This document shows positions 44,784 to 54,679 of a DNA stretch of 64,000 nucleotides, piece after piece. The DNA comes from Ignavibacteria bacterium (GTDB taxonomy: Bacteria > Bacteroidota > Ignavibacteria > Kapaibacteriales > Kapaibacteriaceae). Below the pieces are notes generated by a model. The model saw nothing but the letters and a program-made list of their open reading frames with translations, searched no databases and was not told where the DNA came from. Where the stretch lies: the NCBI GenBank assembly GCA_016191145.1, contig JACPPD010000003.1:416778-480777 (forward strand), in the 5' to 3' direction. The position numbers were made by a program, and so were the translations under genes. Position 1 is the stretch's first letter. Each line of letters starts with the position of its first letter.

Positions 44784-44873
44784 TGATACAAAGCAGGGAC
44801 GCCTCTGGTATCGTGCTTGTTACCAGTGGCAATTATTCCGGTGACGAGTAGATCTGCTTAATCGTGGAACTGT

Positions 44874-45725
44874 TTAATCTTGCCTGCCCGTTTCGCGTTC
44901 TGTTTCTGCAGGTCTGCGTTTCTTTTTAACGGAATATACTTTCAGCGCTTCCTGAGCAGCGTTTTGTTCGGCATCCTTCTTGTTTTTTCCGCTACCGGTA
45001 CCAACTTTTTTATCGGCAACAAAAACCTCTACGGTAAAGAATTTCTCATGGTCGGGTCCTTCTTCACGAACAACGATATACCGCGGTGTTCCAAAGCCCT
45101 TAGCCTGTGAAGTTTCCAACAGAAGGCTTTTATAGTTGGTATCGTGTACCAGACTTTCCCTGACCATGATGGGCAGAAGTTTATCTACAATAAACCGACG
45201 TACCTCTTCAAATCCCCTGTCGAGATACACAGCCGCAATGATGGCTTCGAGTGCATCGGCAAGCATGCTGTCGTTGCCGCGCTCCAAACTTTGGCGGGCA
45301 CTAAAACTTAAAAACAACAATTCATCGAGACGAATTGCCTTGGCACAAATAGCAAGAGATTTTTTATTGACGATCCACGACCGCATCTTGGTTAGCTCGC
45401 CTTCGAGAACTTGCTTGTGGTTATAAAACAAGTACTCTGCTGTAATCATTCCAAGAATGGAATCACCCAGGAATTCAAGCCGCTCGTTTGAGCGATGATC
45501 GGGTGTATTAACAACCTGAAGATAGGAGCGATGCGTCAGCGCTTGTTCGTAAGGAGCGGGATTGTGAATATCTACGCCGATGAGTTCTTCCAACCGAGAC
45601 ACTTTATCGGGTGTTAATGCTTCACTCGAGGGAAAGAGTTCACGAAAAACTGCATTACTGACCGAACCTTTTGCCCCAGTCAACTTTAACAGGTTTGCGT
45701 AGAGCTGGCCAAATATATCTTTCAC
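44874..45725 (-). CDS. rnc: Ribonuclease III
   Basis: A 283-residue double-strand RNA endonuclease for rRNA and mRNA processing. The catalytic signature is ERLEFLGDSIL (about 81-91), the second acidic site is in MLADALEAIIAAVYLDRG, and a dsRNA-binding domain lies at the C-terminus (YKSLLLETSQAKGFGTPRYIV; GTGSGKNKKDAEQNAAQEAL). An N-terminal extension of about 50 residues and a basic tail add to the usual size of about 225. It closes the fab cluster 18 bases after fabF. Confidence 0.96.
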   Translation of the reverse strand: MKDIFGQLYANLLKLTGAKGSVSNAVFRELFPSSEALTPDKVSRLEELIGVDIHNPAPYEQALTHRSYLQVVNTPDHRSNERLEFLGDSILGMITAEYLFYNHKQVLEGELTKMRSWIVNKKSLAICAKAIRLDELLFLSFSARQSLERGNDSMLADALEAIIAAVYLDRGFEEVRRFIVDKLLPIMVRESLVHDTNYKSLLLETSQAKGFGTPRYIVVREEGPDHEKFFTVEVFVADKKVGTGSGKNKKDAEQNAAQEALKVYSVKKKRRPAETERETGRQD

Positions 45726-45743
45726 AAATACCTACCCTGTTCT

Positions 45744-47003
45744 CTACTCCGTAAATGCCTTAAAACAAAGCGTTGCGTTATGGCCGCCAAAACCAAACGT
45801 ATTGCTTAAGGCCGACTTTATCGTTCTGTTCTTAGGAGCATTGGCAACATAATCCAGATCGCAGTCAGGATCTGGATTGATTTGATTGATGGTAGGGGGC
45901 GCAATTTGATGGTGAATTGCAAGTGCTGTTGCAATTGCTTCTACAGCACCGGCTGCGCCCAGAAGATGCCCGGTCATAGACTTTGTTGAACTCACACTTA
46001 ACAAATTTGCATGATTGGCAAATACTGTTTTAATTGCTGCCGACTCCGACTTATCGTTAAAGGGAGTTGAGGTTCCGTGAGCATTGATGTAGTCGATATC
46101 CGCCGGTACAAGGTGGGCATCTTCGATTGCAAGACGCATTGAGCGCACAGCACCCTCTCCGCCAGGAGCAGGCTGTGTGATGTGGAATGCATCGTCGGTT
46201 AAACCAATGCCTGCAATTTCTGCATAGATCTTTGCGCCTCTGTTTGCGGCATGCTCAAGGGTTTCGAGAACGAGAATGCCGCCCCCTTCACCCATCACGA
46301 AACCATCTCTGTCGCGGTCGAATGGCCTACTTGCAGTAGCTGGGTCGTCGTTGCGTGTAGAAAGCGCCTTCATGGCGTTAAAGCCGCCAATTCCCATTGG
46401 GCAAACCACAGCCTCGGAGCCCCCGGCCAGCATAATGTCTGCCATTCCCCGCTGCATGAGCATATAGGCATCTGCTATCGAGTGACTCGATGTAGCACAT
46501 GCCGAAACTGTAGCATAGTTCGGACCCTTAAATCCATAGCGTATGGCAATGTGTCCCGCTGCAATATCGGAGATCAGCATCGGCACAAAGAATGGTGAGA
46601 TCCTATCTGGTTTCCCGTTGCGCTCATAGAGGTTCTGCTGCTGATGGTGATACGTCCACATCCCGCCAATACCCGAACCAAACACAACTCCCGTTCTTTC
46701 TTTGTTAACTACATTGATGTCCAGGCCGGAATCATCAAATGCCATCACGGCAGCGGACATCGCAAACTGCGTGAAGAGATCCATGCGTTGCACCTCCTTA
46801 CGCGAAATGAACTGAAGTGGATCATACCCCTTTACTTCACAGGCAAACTGTGTATCAAATTCCGTTGCATCGAAACGCGTAATGGTATTGGCGCCGCTCA
46901 CGCCTCTGAGCATGCCATTCCAGAACTCCGAGGCGCTATTCCCAATAGGGGTAACAGCGCCAATGCCCGTAATGACAATTCGCGGTGCGGCGTTCCATTG
47001 CAT
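45744..47003 (-). CDS. fabF: 3-oxoacyl-ACP synthase II
   Basis: A 419-residue condensing enzyme that extends acyl-ACP with malonyl-ACP. Nucleophile Cys169 in TVSACATSSHSIADAY, first His in INAHGTSTPFNDKSE, and second His in STKSMTGHLLGAAGAVE complete the Cys-His-His triad. FGFGGHN is the C-terminal loop. It follows acpP by 20 bases in the fatty-acid cluster. Confidence 0.97.
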   Translation of the reverse strand: MQWNAAPRIVITGIGAVTPIGNSASEFWNGMLRGVSGANTITRFDATEFDTQFACEVKGYDPLQFISRKEVQRMDLFTQFAMSAAVMAFDDSGLDINVVNKERTGVVFGSGIGGMWTYHHQQQNLYERNGKPDRISPFFVPMLISDIAAGHIAIRYGFKGPNYATVSACATSSHSIADAYMLMQRGMADIMLAGGSEAVVCPMGIGGFNAMKALSTRNDDPATASRPFDRDRDGFVMGEGGGILVLETLEHAANRGAKIYAEIAGIGLTDDAFHITQPAPGGEGAVRSMRLAIEDAHLVPADIDYINAHGTSTPFNDKSESAAIKTVFANHANLLSVSSTKSMTGHLLGAAGAVEAIATALAIHHQIAPPTINQINPDPDCDLDYVANAPKNRTIKSALSNTFGFGGHNATLCFKAFTE

Positions 47004-47023
47004 AGAGGGCTATTCAGTACAGA

Positions 47024-47260
47024 TTACGAGTGTTGTGATTCAATGTAGGAAATTGCTTCGGCGACGGTAGTGATCTTCTCGGCATCCGAATCGTCGATAG
47101 TCAGATTAAATGCGCGCTCGAATTCCATAATCAGCTCTACGGTATCGAGCGAATCCGCATTGAGATCGTTCGTGAACGACGCCTCAGGTTTTACCTGAGA
47201 CTCTTCTACACCGAGCTTGCTGACGATGATTTCAGTCACCTTTTGCGCAACGGTCGACAT
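47024..47260 (-). CDS. acpP: Acyl carrier protein
   Basis: A 78-residue acidic four-helix carrier. The phosphopantetheine attachment site is Ser37 in [17 protein letters not shown] start at the ATG giving [13 protein letters not shown]; a longer frame has a 26-residue leader that no ACP has. The 61-base gap to fabG is the largest within the fab genes and may hold a promoter for the highly expressed acpP. Confidence 0.96.
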   Translation of the reverse strand: MSTVAQKVTEIIVSKLGVEESQVKPEASFTNDLNADSLDTVELIMEFERAFNLTIDDSDAEKITTVAEAISYIESQHS

Positions 47261-47321
47261 ACTGTACCCTTCAGTTTGAAAATAAGTTGATTGTTCCTCA
47301 CACCACAAATGCTTCTGCAGA

Positions 47322-48068
47322 TCACATTGCAAGACCACCGTCTACATTGATCACCTGTCCTGTGATGTACGATGCATCATCGGAAAGGAGAAATGCTACA
47401 ACCTTTGCAATCTCGTTTGCGCTTGCGATTCGTTTTAACGGAATGGAGTGGGAATACGTTTGTTTTTGTTCTTCGTTAAGCTTACCGGTCATATCGGTTT
47501 CAACATAGCCCGGAGCAACGCAATTTACTAAAACGTTCCGACTCGCCAGTTCCTTCGCCAGCGACTTCGTAAGCCCTACCAATCCTGCCTTCGATGCGCT
47601 GTAGTTCACCTGGCCGGCATTACCAGACAAGCCCACAATACTTCCGATGTTAACGATACGCCCGTACCGCTGACTCATCATCTGTCTCGATACCGACTTA
47701 CAAAAGTTGAATGCCCCGCCGAGGTTTGTAGTAAGCACGTCCGCCCAATCTTTAGCAGACATACGCATGATAAGTCCGTCCCTGGTGATGCCTGCATTAT
47801 TCACAAGACCATCAATGCGGCCAGCGTCTTTTGCAACACCTTCTACAAATTGCATAACATCTTCAACATTGGTAACATCGAGCTGTTTGAACTCTACGAT
47901 TCCTCCTGCATCAGATACTTCCGAAACAATACCCGCTGCCTTGTCTGCGCCGCTGTTGTACGTGGCATAGACACGTGCTCCGCCAGCGCACAGAATGCGC
48001 ACGATGGCTTCGCCAATGCCGCGCGACCCGCCAGTTACGATAATGATTTTCCCATCGAGGCTCATCAT
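47322..48068 (-). CDS. fabG: 3-oxoacyl-ACP reductase
   Basis: A 248-residue short-chain dehydrogenase that reduces beta-ketoacyl-ACP with NADPH. The cofactor motif is [11 protein letters not shown], then NNAG, and the catalytic tyrosine-lysine pair is in [23 protein letters not shown] and the C-terminal [15 protein letters not shown] are typical of FabG. The start overlaps the fabD stop by four bases. Confidence 0.96.
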   Translation of the reverse strand: MMSLDGKIIIVTGGSRGIGEAIVRILCAGGARVYATYNSGADKAAGIVSEVSDAGGIVEFKQLDVTNVEDVMQFVEGVAKDAGRIDGLVNNAGITRDGLIMRMSAKDWADVLTTNLGGAFNFCKSVSRQMMSQRYGRIVNIGSIVGLSGNAGQVNYSASKAGLVGLTKSLAKELASRNVLVNCVAPGYVETDMTGKLNEEQKQTYSHSIPLKRIASANEIAKVVAFLLSDDASYITGQVINVDGGLAM

Positions 48069-49006
48069 TGAATGCTAGAGGTTGAGTTGATAAATTTTCG
48101 CGCATCATCTGCTGTGTCGATCCCGCTGATTTCCACACCGTCAACGGTTCGTTTCGCAAGCCCTTGCAGCACACCGCCGGGTCCTACTTCAATGAACCTG
48201 CGTACTCCGTCTGCATACATTGTTTGCATTGTTCGCGTCCACTGAACAGGCGCCGTAAGCTGAGCTATCAAAGCTTCACGCAGTGCTTCTGCTCGGTGTT
48301 CGCGCGCACCCGACACATTTATGTAAACGTCGATGCGTGCATCGCTGAACGTCACTGAATTGATTGCCTTTTTAAGTCCTTCGCGTGCCGAATTCAGTAG
48401 GGGGCTATGGAACGCTCCGCTCACCTGCAATTCTTTTACAATCCGGGCGCCACGTTCTTTAAAGATCGCCATCGAACTGCGAACAAGGTTCACCGATCCT
48501 GAAACAACAACCTGACCGGGTGAATTAAAATTCGCGGGGACTATAACACCACCGTCGGTGCCATTGAGCTCATTACACGTTACCTGAACCTGCTCGTCTG
48601 AGAGACCAACGATGGCAGCCATCGTCCCCTGCACAGATTGGCCAGCTTCGAACATGAGCTCTGCGCGAAGCTTTACAAGAACTAGTGCATCATGAAACGA
48701 GAGAACTCCCGCAGCATATAACGCAGTGTACTCGCCCAGGGAATGCCCTGCCACGGCTTCGGCAATTCTGTCGGCATCGGTTGCAGCAAGGATGGCTGCT
48801 TCATGAACAAACAACGCCACTTGCGTGAATCGCGTTTGCGTTAATGTCTCGGCCGGACCAATACGCATTATCTCGCCGATAGAATAGCCAAGCGCTTCAT
48901 CGGCGCGGACAATTACATCATGCGCCTCCGGAAATTCACCGGCAAGCGTACTACCCATCCCAACGTATTGAGACCCCTGTCCGGAAAACATCAATGCAGT
49001 CTTCAT
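48065..49006 (-). CDS. fabD: Malonyl-CoA:ACP transacylase
   Basis: A 313-residue enzyme loading malonyl groups on ACP. FSGQGSQYVGMG starts the domain, the catalytic Ser89 is in GHSLGEYTAL, and the catalytic His is in SGAFHSPLL. I take the ATG that overlaps the fabH stop (ATGA), not the 14-residue-longer frame inside fabH. Confidence 0.96.
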   Translation of the reverse strand: MKTALMFSGQGSQYVGMGSTLAGEFPEAHDVIVRADEALGYSIGEIMRIGPAETLTQTRFTQVALFVHEAAILAATDADRIAEAVAGHSLGEYTALYAAGVLSFHDALVLVKLRAELMFEAGQSVQGTMAAIVGLSDEQVQVTCNELNGTDGGVIVPANFNSPGQVVVSGSVNLVRSSMAIFKERGARIVKELQVSGAFHSPLLNSAREGLKKAINSVTFSDARIDVYINVSGAREHRAEALREALIAQLTAPVQWTRTMQTMYADGVRRFIEVGPGGVLQGLAKRTVDGVEISGIDTADDARKFINSTSSIQ

Positions 49007-49998
49007 TGCATTTTCTCCAAACCCCATCGAACAAGAATCGCTCCCCACGTATATCCTGCTCCGAAACTGGAAAGCACAAGAGCATCGCCCTTTTGAATCT
49101 TCCTTTGCTCATACAATTCAGAAATACAAATTGGAATTGTCCCGGCAGTCGTGTTCCCATAGCGGTCTATGTTCACCATTACCTTGTCTTTCGTAAGCCC
49201 CATGCGTTGAGCAGTTGCATCAATAATTCTAAGGTTTGCCTGATGTGGTATCAGCCACGCAATGTCCTTGGCTTCGAGTCCGTTGCGCACCATAATCTCG
49301 TGCGATGCATCGGCCATGCCAATCACGGCTGACTTAAACACCGTTTTCCCATCTTGGTAAACAAAATGCTCTCTATTGGTAACAGTTTCTATCGAAGGCG
49401 GACGTAGGCTGCCTCCGGCTTTTTGGTGCAAATGCGGCTCTCCCCTGCCATCCATCTTCAAAACATAATCAATGATTCCAATTGAGTTGTCGTCCGTAGG
49501 TTCTATCACAAGGCAGCCGCCGCCATCACCGAACAGCACGCATGTAGATCTGTCTTCGAAATTTGTAATCGCACTCATTTTATCGCCTGAGCACAGCAGT
49601 ACATTTTTTATCGTACCAGATTCGACCATCTTAGCAGCAGTAATCAAGGCATAGAGAAATCCAGAGCATGCTCCGGCTAAATCAAATCCCCAGGCGTTAA
49701 CAGCGCCGATTTTATTCTGAATGATCGACGCAGTAGAAGGAAATACTCTATCACCCGTAACAGTTGCAACAATGATGAGTTCAACGTCTTCTGGCCTCAG
49801 GCCGCGTCTCGAGAGTGCTTCGAGAGCAGAAGGAACCAGAATGTCGGACAGTCCGCCTTCGAAAGCAAAATGTCGTTCGCGAATCCCTGTTCGGGATTGT
49901 ATCCATTCATCTGTGGTGTCTAACCTGGATTCAAACCAGTGGTTATCAAATACGGCTTCCGGCACATGGTGTGCAATTGCAGTTATTGTAGCTCTCAT
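49003..49998 (-). CDS. fabH: 3-oxoacyl-ACP synthase III
   Basis: A 331-residue enzyme starting fatty-acid synthesis from acyl-CoA and malonyl-ACP. Cys111 lies in LAGACSGFLYAL, the His in IPHQANLRIIDA and the Asn in YGNTTAGTIP. TTDEWIQSRTGIRERH is the usual N-terminal block. The start codon overlaps the last base of the plsX stop (TAATG), so translation is coupled. Confidence 0.97.
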   Translation of the reverse strand: MRATITAIAHHVPEAVFDNHWFESRLDTTDEWIQSRTGIRERHFAFEGGLSDILVPSALEALSRRGLRPEDVELIIVATVTGDRVFPSTASIIQNKIGAVNAWGFDLAGACSGFLYALITAAKMVESGTIKNVLLCSGDKMSAITNFEDRSTCVLFGDGGGCLVIEPTDDNSIGIIDYVLKMDGRGEPHLHQKAGGSLRPPSIETVTNREHFVYQDGKTVFKSAVIGMADASHEIMVRNGLEAKDIAWLIPHQANLRIIDATAQRMGLTKDKVMVNIDRYGNTTAGTIPICISELYEQRKIQKGDALVLSSFGAGYTWGAILVRWGLEKMQ

Positions 49999-51044
49999 TA
50001 TCTGATTGACTGTGATTCTTCGGGCTGCTTTAGCGCCCGTTCGATTTGACCATTTACATCTCGCTGTACCATCTCGACGGCTCGAATGACCATGTTGCCA
50101 AGTGCCTTTGGTGTTGATGCACCATGACCGATGATGACAACTCCGTTGACTCCAAGCAGTGGCACTCCGCCATAATCCTGATAGTCCATTCCTCGAAGGA
50201 CGGCCCTAAGAACAGGCTTGAATAATGAAATTGTGATTCCATGAGCAACGCTTCGAGAAGCAAACAGTTTGAACCGTGCCCGCAAAAAACCAATGACGCT
50301 CTCGGCAAACTTGAGAATAATATTTCCTTCGAAGCCATCACAAACTACAACGTCGACTGTTCCAGACAGGATGTCGCGCCCCTCTACGTTCCCAACAAAC
50401 CGTATAGGAGCTTTTCGAAGCATGGCATAGGCTTCACGTACATTCTCAGTTCCTTTACCTTCTTCTTCGCCAACATTCAATAAACCTACCGTTGGCGACG
50501 ATATATTGAGCATCGTCCTTGAATAGACTTCTCCCATAAGGGCATAATCGTAAAGAAACCGGGGTTTACTGTCGACGTTTGCGCCAACATCAACCACGAG
50601 CGTTGGTTTGTTGGTAGCTGTAGGAAAGAACGATCCAATAGTTGGTCTGCTTACACCGGAAATCCGCCCGCATACCATTGTAGAAGTTGCCATCACTGCA
50701 CCAGTGTTACCAGCCGACACGAATGCGTCTACCTCGCCCCTTTTCATCATATCGACACCAACGTACAGCGAAGATTCCTTCCGATTTTTTACAATCGCCG
50801 ATGGTTCATCGGCCATACCAACAACATCGGAGGCGTGTACAACGCGGATGAGCTCGCTTTTATTATGGCGCTCCAATTCTCGCCTGATATCGTCCTCACG
50901 TCCTACGAGAATAATTTCTGCCGACTCACCGAGATGCTTCAGAGCCTCGAATGTTCCGGCAACCTCATAGGCAGGGGCATAGTCTCCACCCATCGCGTCG
51001 ATTGCCACGCGCACTCGGGGCGACGCCTGTGACGAAGCTGACAC
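49998..51044 (-). CDS. plsX: Phosphate acyltransferase
   Basis: A 348-residue peripheral enzyme that makes acyl-phosphate from acyl-ACP for phospholipid synthesis. VAIDAMGGDYAP at the start, SAGNTGAVMATS and CDGFEGNIILKF are diagnostic, and the end (LLGVNGVVIIGHGASTPKALGNMV) is intact. It follows rpmF by 17 bases in the conserved yceD-rpmF-plsX-fab order. Confidence 0.96.
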   Translation of the reverse strand: MSASSQASPRVRVAIDAMGGDYAPAYEVAGTFEALKHLGESAEIILVGREDDIRRELERHNKSELIRVVHASDVVGMADEPSAIVKNRKESSLYVGVDMMKRGEVDAFVSAGNTGAVMATSTMVCGRISGVSRPTIGSFFPTATNKPTLVVDVGANVDSKPRFLYDYALMGEVYSRTMLNISSPTVGLLNVGEEEGKGTENVREAYAMLRKAPIRFVGNVEGRDILSGTVDVVVCDGFEGNIILKFAESVIGFLRARFKLFASRSVAHGITISLFKPVLRAVLRGMDYQDYGGVPLLGVNGVVIIGHGASTPKALGNMVIRAVEMVQRDVNGQIERALKQPEESQSIR

Positions 51045-51061
51045 GTCAACTCGGTTGATGA

Positions 51062-51238
51062 TTAATCTATTACGAGAATTTTTCGGCCGTTATAATAGCC
51101 GCAGGAATGGCAAACAATATGCGGTTGCTTTGCCGAGCCGCAGTTCGGACAGGTAACGATTGCCGGTACTGAAGCTTTATAATGCGTTCTGCGCTTAGCG
51201 CCGCGAGATTTTGAATGTCGTCGTTTTGGGTTCGGCAT
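51062..51238 (-). CDS. rpmF: 50S ribosomal protein L32
   Basis: A 58-residue protein, easily missed by length cut-offs. MPNPKRRHSKSRGAKRRTHY is the L32 start, and the zinc-ribbon cysteines are C30, C33, C43 and C46 (CPNC ... CHSC). AGGAACC precedes the ATG. It sits between yceD (27 bases away) and plsX, its usual place in bacteria. Confidence 0.97.
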   Translation of the reverse strand: MPNPKRRHSKSRGAKRRTHYKASVPAIVTCPNCGSAKQPHIVCHSCGYYNGRKILVID

Positions 51239-51265
51239 AGCCGGTTCCTACCTTTCTTTACTATT

Positions 51266-51790
51266 CTATTTCAATTTCTTCAATGCTGCCCAGCGTTCAT
51301 CCACAGTGTCAGAACCGTCTTTATCGAGGGGATAGAGCTGGTTCAGTTCCATGTTTCTGTATTGTGGAGCAACCCGTCGCATCGGTAAAGCGAGTGCCAA
51401 TTCCTGGCGCACTTCGTCTGTTACGTCTATCTCTGTTGCGTCTGGCATCAACCCATGCACATCTTCCGGATCAACAAGCTGTCCGAGCTGTTGCAACGCC
51501 ATTTCGGCATCAACAACAAACTCGCAATCAACATGAATCCGAACCGGCTCATCGAACTCCTCCAGCGATCGGTCGCAGATTAGGCGGGCTACGCCTAACA
51601 CATCCACGTTGACGCGATATCGCTGTCCGACTCGAACCACCTGACCGCTGATTACCAGATCACCGACATATTCCGGAACAATGTCCGGAATTGTCTTAGC
51701 TGGAACCTTCAGTTCGAATCTTCTTGGGCCATTCATAAGCCCGCGAACTGGAACTGAAATAGCAGGGTAACGATGCGAGATCCGTTCCAC
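51266..51790 (-). CDS. YceD/DUF177-family protein
   Basis: A 174-residue protein with the DUF177 pattern: GDLVISGQVVRVGQRYRVNVDVLGVARLICDRSLEEF, the acidic middle, and the end VDERWAALKKLK, the family hallmark. The usual second cysteine of the CxxC pair is Ser here (CDRS). Family members are linked to 23S rRNA accumulation. It leads the rpmF-plsX-fab cluster. Confidence 0.88.
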   Translation of the reverse strand: MERISHRYPAISVPVRGLMNGPRRFELKVPAKTIPDIVPEYVGDLVISGQVVRVGQRYRVNVDVLGVARLICDRSLEEFDEPVRIHVDCEFVVDAEMALQQLGQLVDPEDVHGLMPDATEIDVTDEVRQELALALPMRRVAPQYRNMELNQLYPLDKDGSDTVDERWAALKKLK

Positions 51791-51836
51791 AAGACCGCAA
51801 ATATATGGAAAATCAGAGGATGAGTTGGTGCATGAA

Positions 51837-53561
51837 CTAGGGGCAGCTTAGTGCCTTGCTGTTCTTCTGTGCCGAATCATTCTGCGGATCGATCTTGAGT
51901 ACTTCCTTATAGTATTTGCAGGCATCGTCGGTTTTACCCATTCCCTGGTATCCAAAGGCGATGTACAGCAGTAACCATTTATTTTTTGGATCGAGCGTGA
52001 GGCTTGACTTTGAACGATTAACAATCGCAGCCCAATCCTTTAATTCCATATCAAGCGCATTCAGCTTTAGAATGGCCGAAATGGCTGTCCGTTTTTCGTG
52101 TTCTTCAGCCGATGAATCAGATCCGGCAATAACTACCTGATGGTAGAGTTCACGGGCTTTGGTAACGTTGCCCATTGATGCAAAAGTTTCGGCAAGCCGC
52201 ACTAAAAAGATGCCATTTCCAGGATCGCCCTTCAGGGCTGTTTCATATTCTGCGATGGCGCTATCTACTAAACTGTCGGCAAAAAAATTATTTCCTATCA
52301 GGAAATGAATCCGTGTGTCAAGGGAATCCTGGCAGTTGGCAAGCCGCTGACGGAAGATTTCCGTTGAGCGAGCATTTTTATTTTTTTGCTGCAGTAGTAA
52401 ACCATATCTAAACATGAGTCCGCACTGTTTTGGATCTCTGACTGCTGCTTCATCCATAACTTCTATCCCACGCGTAGTATCTCCCGAAAGAACGAGTGAA
52501 GCGCCGTAGTACCATACATTGATGTTTTCCCAATCCTTCATTGACTTTCCTCCGGCCAGCGCAGTACCATAGGTGTGGGAAGCACCTACCCAATCCTTCG
52601 AAAGGAACTTACACTTGGCAAGCTGTAACGATGCCGGTGTTCGCAGGGAATCAATCAATCGTGATGCATCGTCGAGGTGGATCTGTGCCGAATCGCATCT
52701 GTTGAGACGGTAATATGCACTTCCCAAATACCACGATGCGATTGCGTCGCCGGTACCTACCGGACGAAGCTCACGATATTTAAGAAGTGCAACAACTGCG
52801 TCGTTCCACTTTTCAGCAAGAAAGAAAATCTTTCCCTGTTCAAACCAGGCTCTCGCATTTAAAGAATCGAGCTGTGTAACCTTGTTCCATTCCAGAAGCG
52901 ACCGTTTAAATAATGCATTGGCAAGATCTGCATCAGACTCTTTATTTGCCATCTTCCAATAGCTCTGTGCAAGCACGAAGTGCGCCAGCACAAGTTTGTC
53001 ATTAAGTTTTATGGCTTCTTCGAGATTTTGAACTGCCAACTCTAATACCGGCTGCGGTTTATACTTGAAATACAGGATGCCAAGTGCAAAGTAGGCATCG
53101 GCGCTATTGGGAAATTTCTTTTTAGCCGTTGTGGCTACGAGTTCGGCTTGATTTAGTGAGTCGGCATCGGACAAAGCGTTAACCAACAACAGAGACGTGC
53201 GCACATCATCAGATTTTTTCTGTAGGCGCCGAAGCACCGTAATGGCTTCGAGTGGCTGTCCTGCACGCGTTAATGCAAAAGCAAATGCTTGAACATATTC
53301 AGGAATATCGTTCTCTTCGGCATACATGCGGCTGCCATACATCACTGCTTCTTCGTGCAATTCTATTTCAGAGAAAATCCTGGTAGCGTAATACAGCACC
53401 TCGGCGTTTTTTGGCTGCTCGATTAGAGCCAGACGTATCTGAGATGCAGCCGCTAGGTAGTCGCCTTCTTCTACAAGACTTTTGGCTGCGTCGAGGCTTT
53501 GAGAATAGACAGACGCAGGCAGAAGCACTAACAGGACAATGATAATTCGCTTGATATTCAT
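51837..53561 (-). CDS. Exported TPR-repeat protein at the end of the ton operon
   Basis: A 574-residue protein with a signal peptide (MNIKRIIIVLLVLLPASVYS) and at least ten tetratricopeptide repeats throughout (AEVLYYATRIFSEIELHEEAVMYGSRMY; ADAYFALGILYFKY; NKWLLLYIAFGYQGMGKTDDACKYYKEVLKIDPQN). It lies four bases after the PstS-like gene, so it belongs to the ton operon. TPR proteins with Ton systems probably act as periplasmic scaffolds; this is inference. Confidence 0.82.
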   Translation of the reverse strand: MNIKRIIIVLLVLLPASVYSQSLDAAKSLVEEGDYLAAASQIRLALIEQPKNAEVLYYATRIFSEIELHEEAVMYGSRMYAEENDIPEYVQAFAFALTRAGQPLEAITVLRRLQKKSDDVRTSLLLVNALSDADSLNQAELVATTAKKKFPNSADAYFALGILYFKYKPQPVLELAVQNLEEAIKLNDKLVLAHFVLAQSYWKMANKESDADLANALFKRSLLEWNKVTQLDSLNARAWFEQGKIFFLAEKWNDAVVALLKYRELRPVGTGDAIASWYLGSAYYRLNRCDSAQIHLDDASRLIDSLRTPASLQLAKCKFLSKDWVGASHTYGTALAGGKSMKDWENINVWYYGASLVLSGDTTRGIEVMDEAAVRDPKQCGLMFRYGLLLQQKNKNARSTEIFRQRLANCQDSLDTRIHFLIGNNFFADSLVDSAIAEYETALKGDPGNGIFLVRLAETFASMGNVTKARELYHQVVIAGSDSSAEEHEKRTAISAILKLNALDMELKDWAAIVNRSKSSLTLDPKNKWLLLYIAFGYQGMGKTDDACKYYKEVLKIDPQNDSAQKNSKALSCP

Positions 53562-53564
53562 GAT

Positions 53565-54494
53565 TCAGTCTTCGGTGATCAATTCAATCTTTGCATAACC
53601 AGGTTCAATTCCTGCATCGAGAAACGTCCGCTGCGCCTTCCCATCGCGTGCTACATAGAGCAGGTACCCAGAAGGCAGACTATACTGTCCAACGTTCTCT
53701 CGGAGAACGATGTATATCGGCACTGGATATGGATACTTCCCCATCACGATGTAGCTGGCATGAACGGGCTTGGGAGTTTCGTAAACACCGTTAGAATCCG
53801 TATAACTAAGCCTGATGAGCTTGACGGTTGTGTCCCTAATAAACTGCGAAAGCAGCCCAATCCCAATCACGCCAGGGTCGGAACCGACTCTTCGCATGGT
53901 TGCTTCACGGTTACCGAGCGATGTAATAATTCCCTTTGCAGGAGGCTTTCCCTTGCAAATCATATTTACAACGTTGCCGTAAATACTCGAATTTGATCCG
54001 GGGACGATGAGAACAGGTGGTTTTTTCAGTTTAGGATACGCTTTGGAATTAAATGTTCCTGATGCGATATAGCTGTTAAGGTTATCGGCATGCATCGTGT
54101 CGTAAGGAAATTTTTTCGATGCAAAAAATACTAATGCGTCACGGGCTACCATACTGCGTGGATATCCTTCGAGCCCCTTATCATTTTTTATGATTGTATC
54201 CTCCTCGGGAATCCAGTCGCGGCCGATAACAATTGCACGGGCATCGTGGCGGATAAGGGCGTCTGCCGCGTCGAGTGCATTGATTGGAGTCAGCGTCACA
54301 TGGGCATCTGGATGGACGCTATCGTAAAGAATCTTACTTGGACCCATCAGATCAACGATCTGTTCATCGCAAAGAATTTCAACGGATCCACGGATTGCAG
54401 TTTCTGATGGCTTATTGTCTGTTGTTGTCTCTTGAGCGCAGGCATACACGAAAAGAGAGGATGCTACGATCGAAAACGCTGTCCGGAGTCTCAT
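53565..54494 (-). CDS. PstS-like substrate-binding lipoprotein
   Basis: A 309-residue protein with a lipobox-like signal (FVYAC, Cys19). The fold pattern is that of phosphate-binding-type proteins: GSVEILCDEQIVDLMGPSKILYDSVHPDAHVTLTP, DALIRHDARAIVIGRDW, LVFFASKKFP, and GSNSSIYGNVVN where PstS has its SGT phosphate loop. The phosphate ligands are not conserved in the way of true PstS, so another anion or a structural role is possible. It overlaps the upstream small gene by four bases. No PstABC genes are near. Confidence 0.8.
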   Translation of the reverse strand: MRLRTAFSIVASSLFVYACAQETTTDNKPSETAIRGSVEILCDEQIVDLMGPSKILYDSVHPDAHVTLTPINALDAADALIRHDARAIVIGRDWIPEEDTIIKNDKGLEGYPRSMVARDALVFFASKKFPYDTMHADNLNSYIASGTFNSKAYPKLKKPPVLIVPGSNSSIYGNVVNMICKGKPPAKGIITSLGNREATMRRVGSDPGVIGIGLLSQFIRDTTVKLIRLSYTDSNGVYETPKPVHASYIVMGKYPYPVPIYIVLRENVGQYSLPSGYLLYVARDGKAQRTFLDAGIEPGYAKIELITED

Positions 54495-54676
54495 TGTTTA
54501 TTCCTGCGCATAACTGATAAATATGCCACAAGCCTATAGACGCCAAACAAGACGACGACTGTTCCAAAAATCTCGTGGAGGGGCGACTCAAGTGTATCGA
54601 AGGGCGTAAATCCAATTGAGATGAGTATGCCTGTCAGTACAACGAGAAGTCTGAATACAACGTTGACAATACCCAT
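54491..54676 (-). CDS. Small two-span membrane protein in the ton operon
   Basis: A 61-residue protein with two membrane segments (VVFRLLVVLTGILISIGF and IFGTVVVLFGVYRLVAYL) separated by TPFDTLESPLH and ending in basic residues. It is three bases after tonB and overlaps the PstS-like gene by four bases, which supports it as real. It may be an accessory part of the Ton motor. No family recognised. Confidence 0.72.
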   Translation of the reverse strand: MGIVNVVFRLLVVLTGILISIGFTPFDTLESPLHEIFGTVVVLFGVYRLVAYLSVMRRNKQ

Positions 54677-54679
54677 TCA

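Noticed and set aside
46251-46598. Plus-strand frames opposite fabF and other fab genes
   Set aside because: They are shadows of conserved minus-strand genes with full catalytic motifs.
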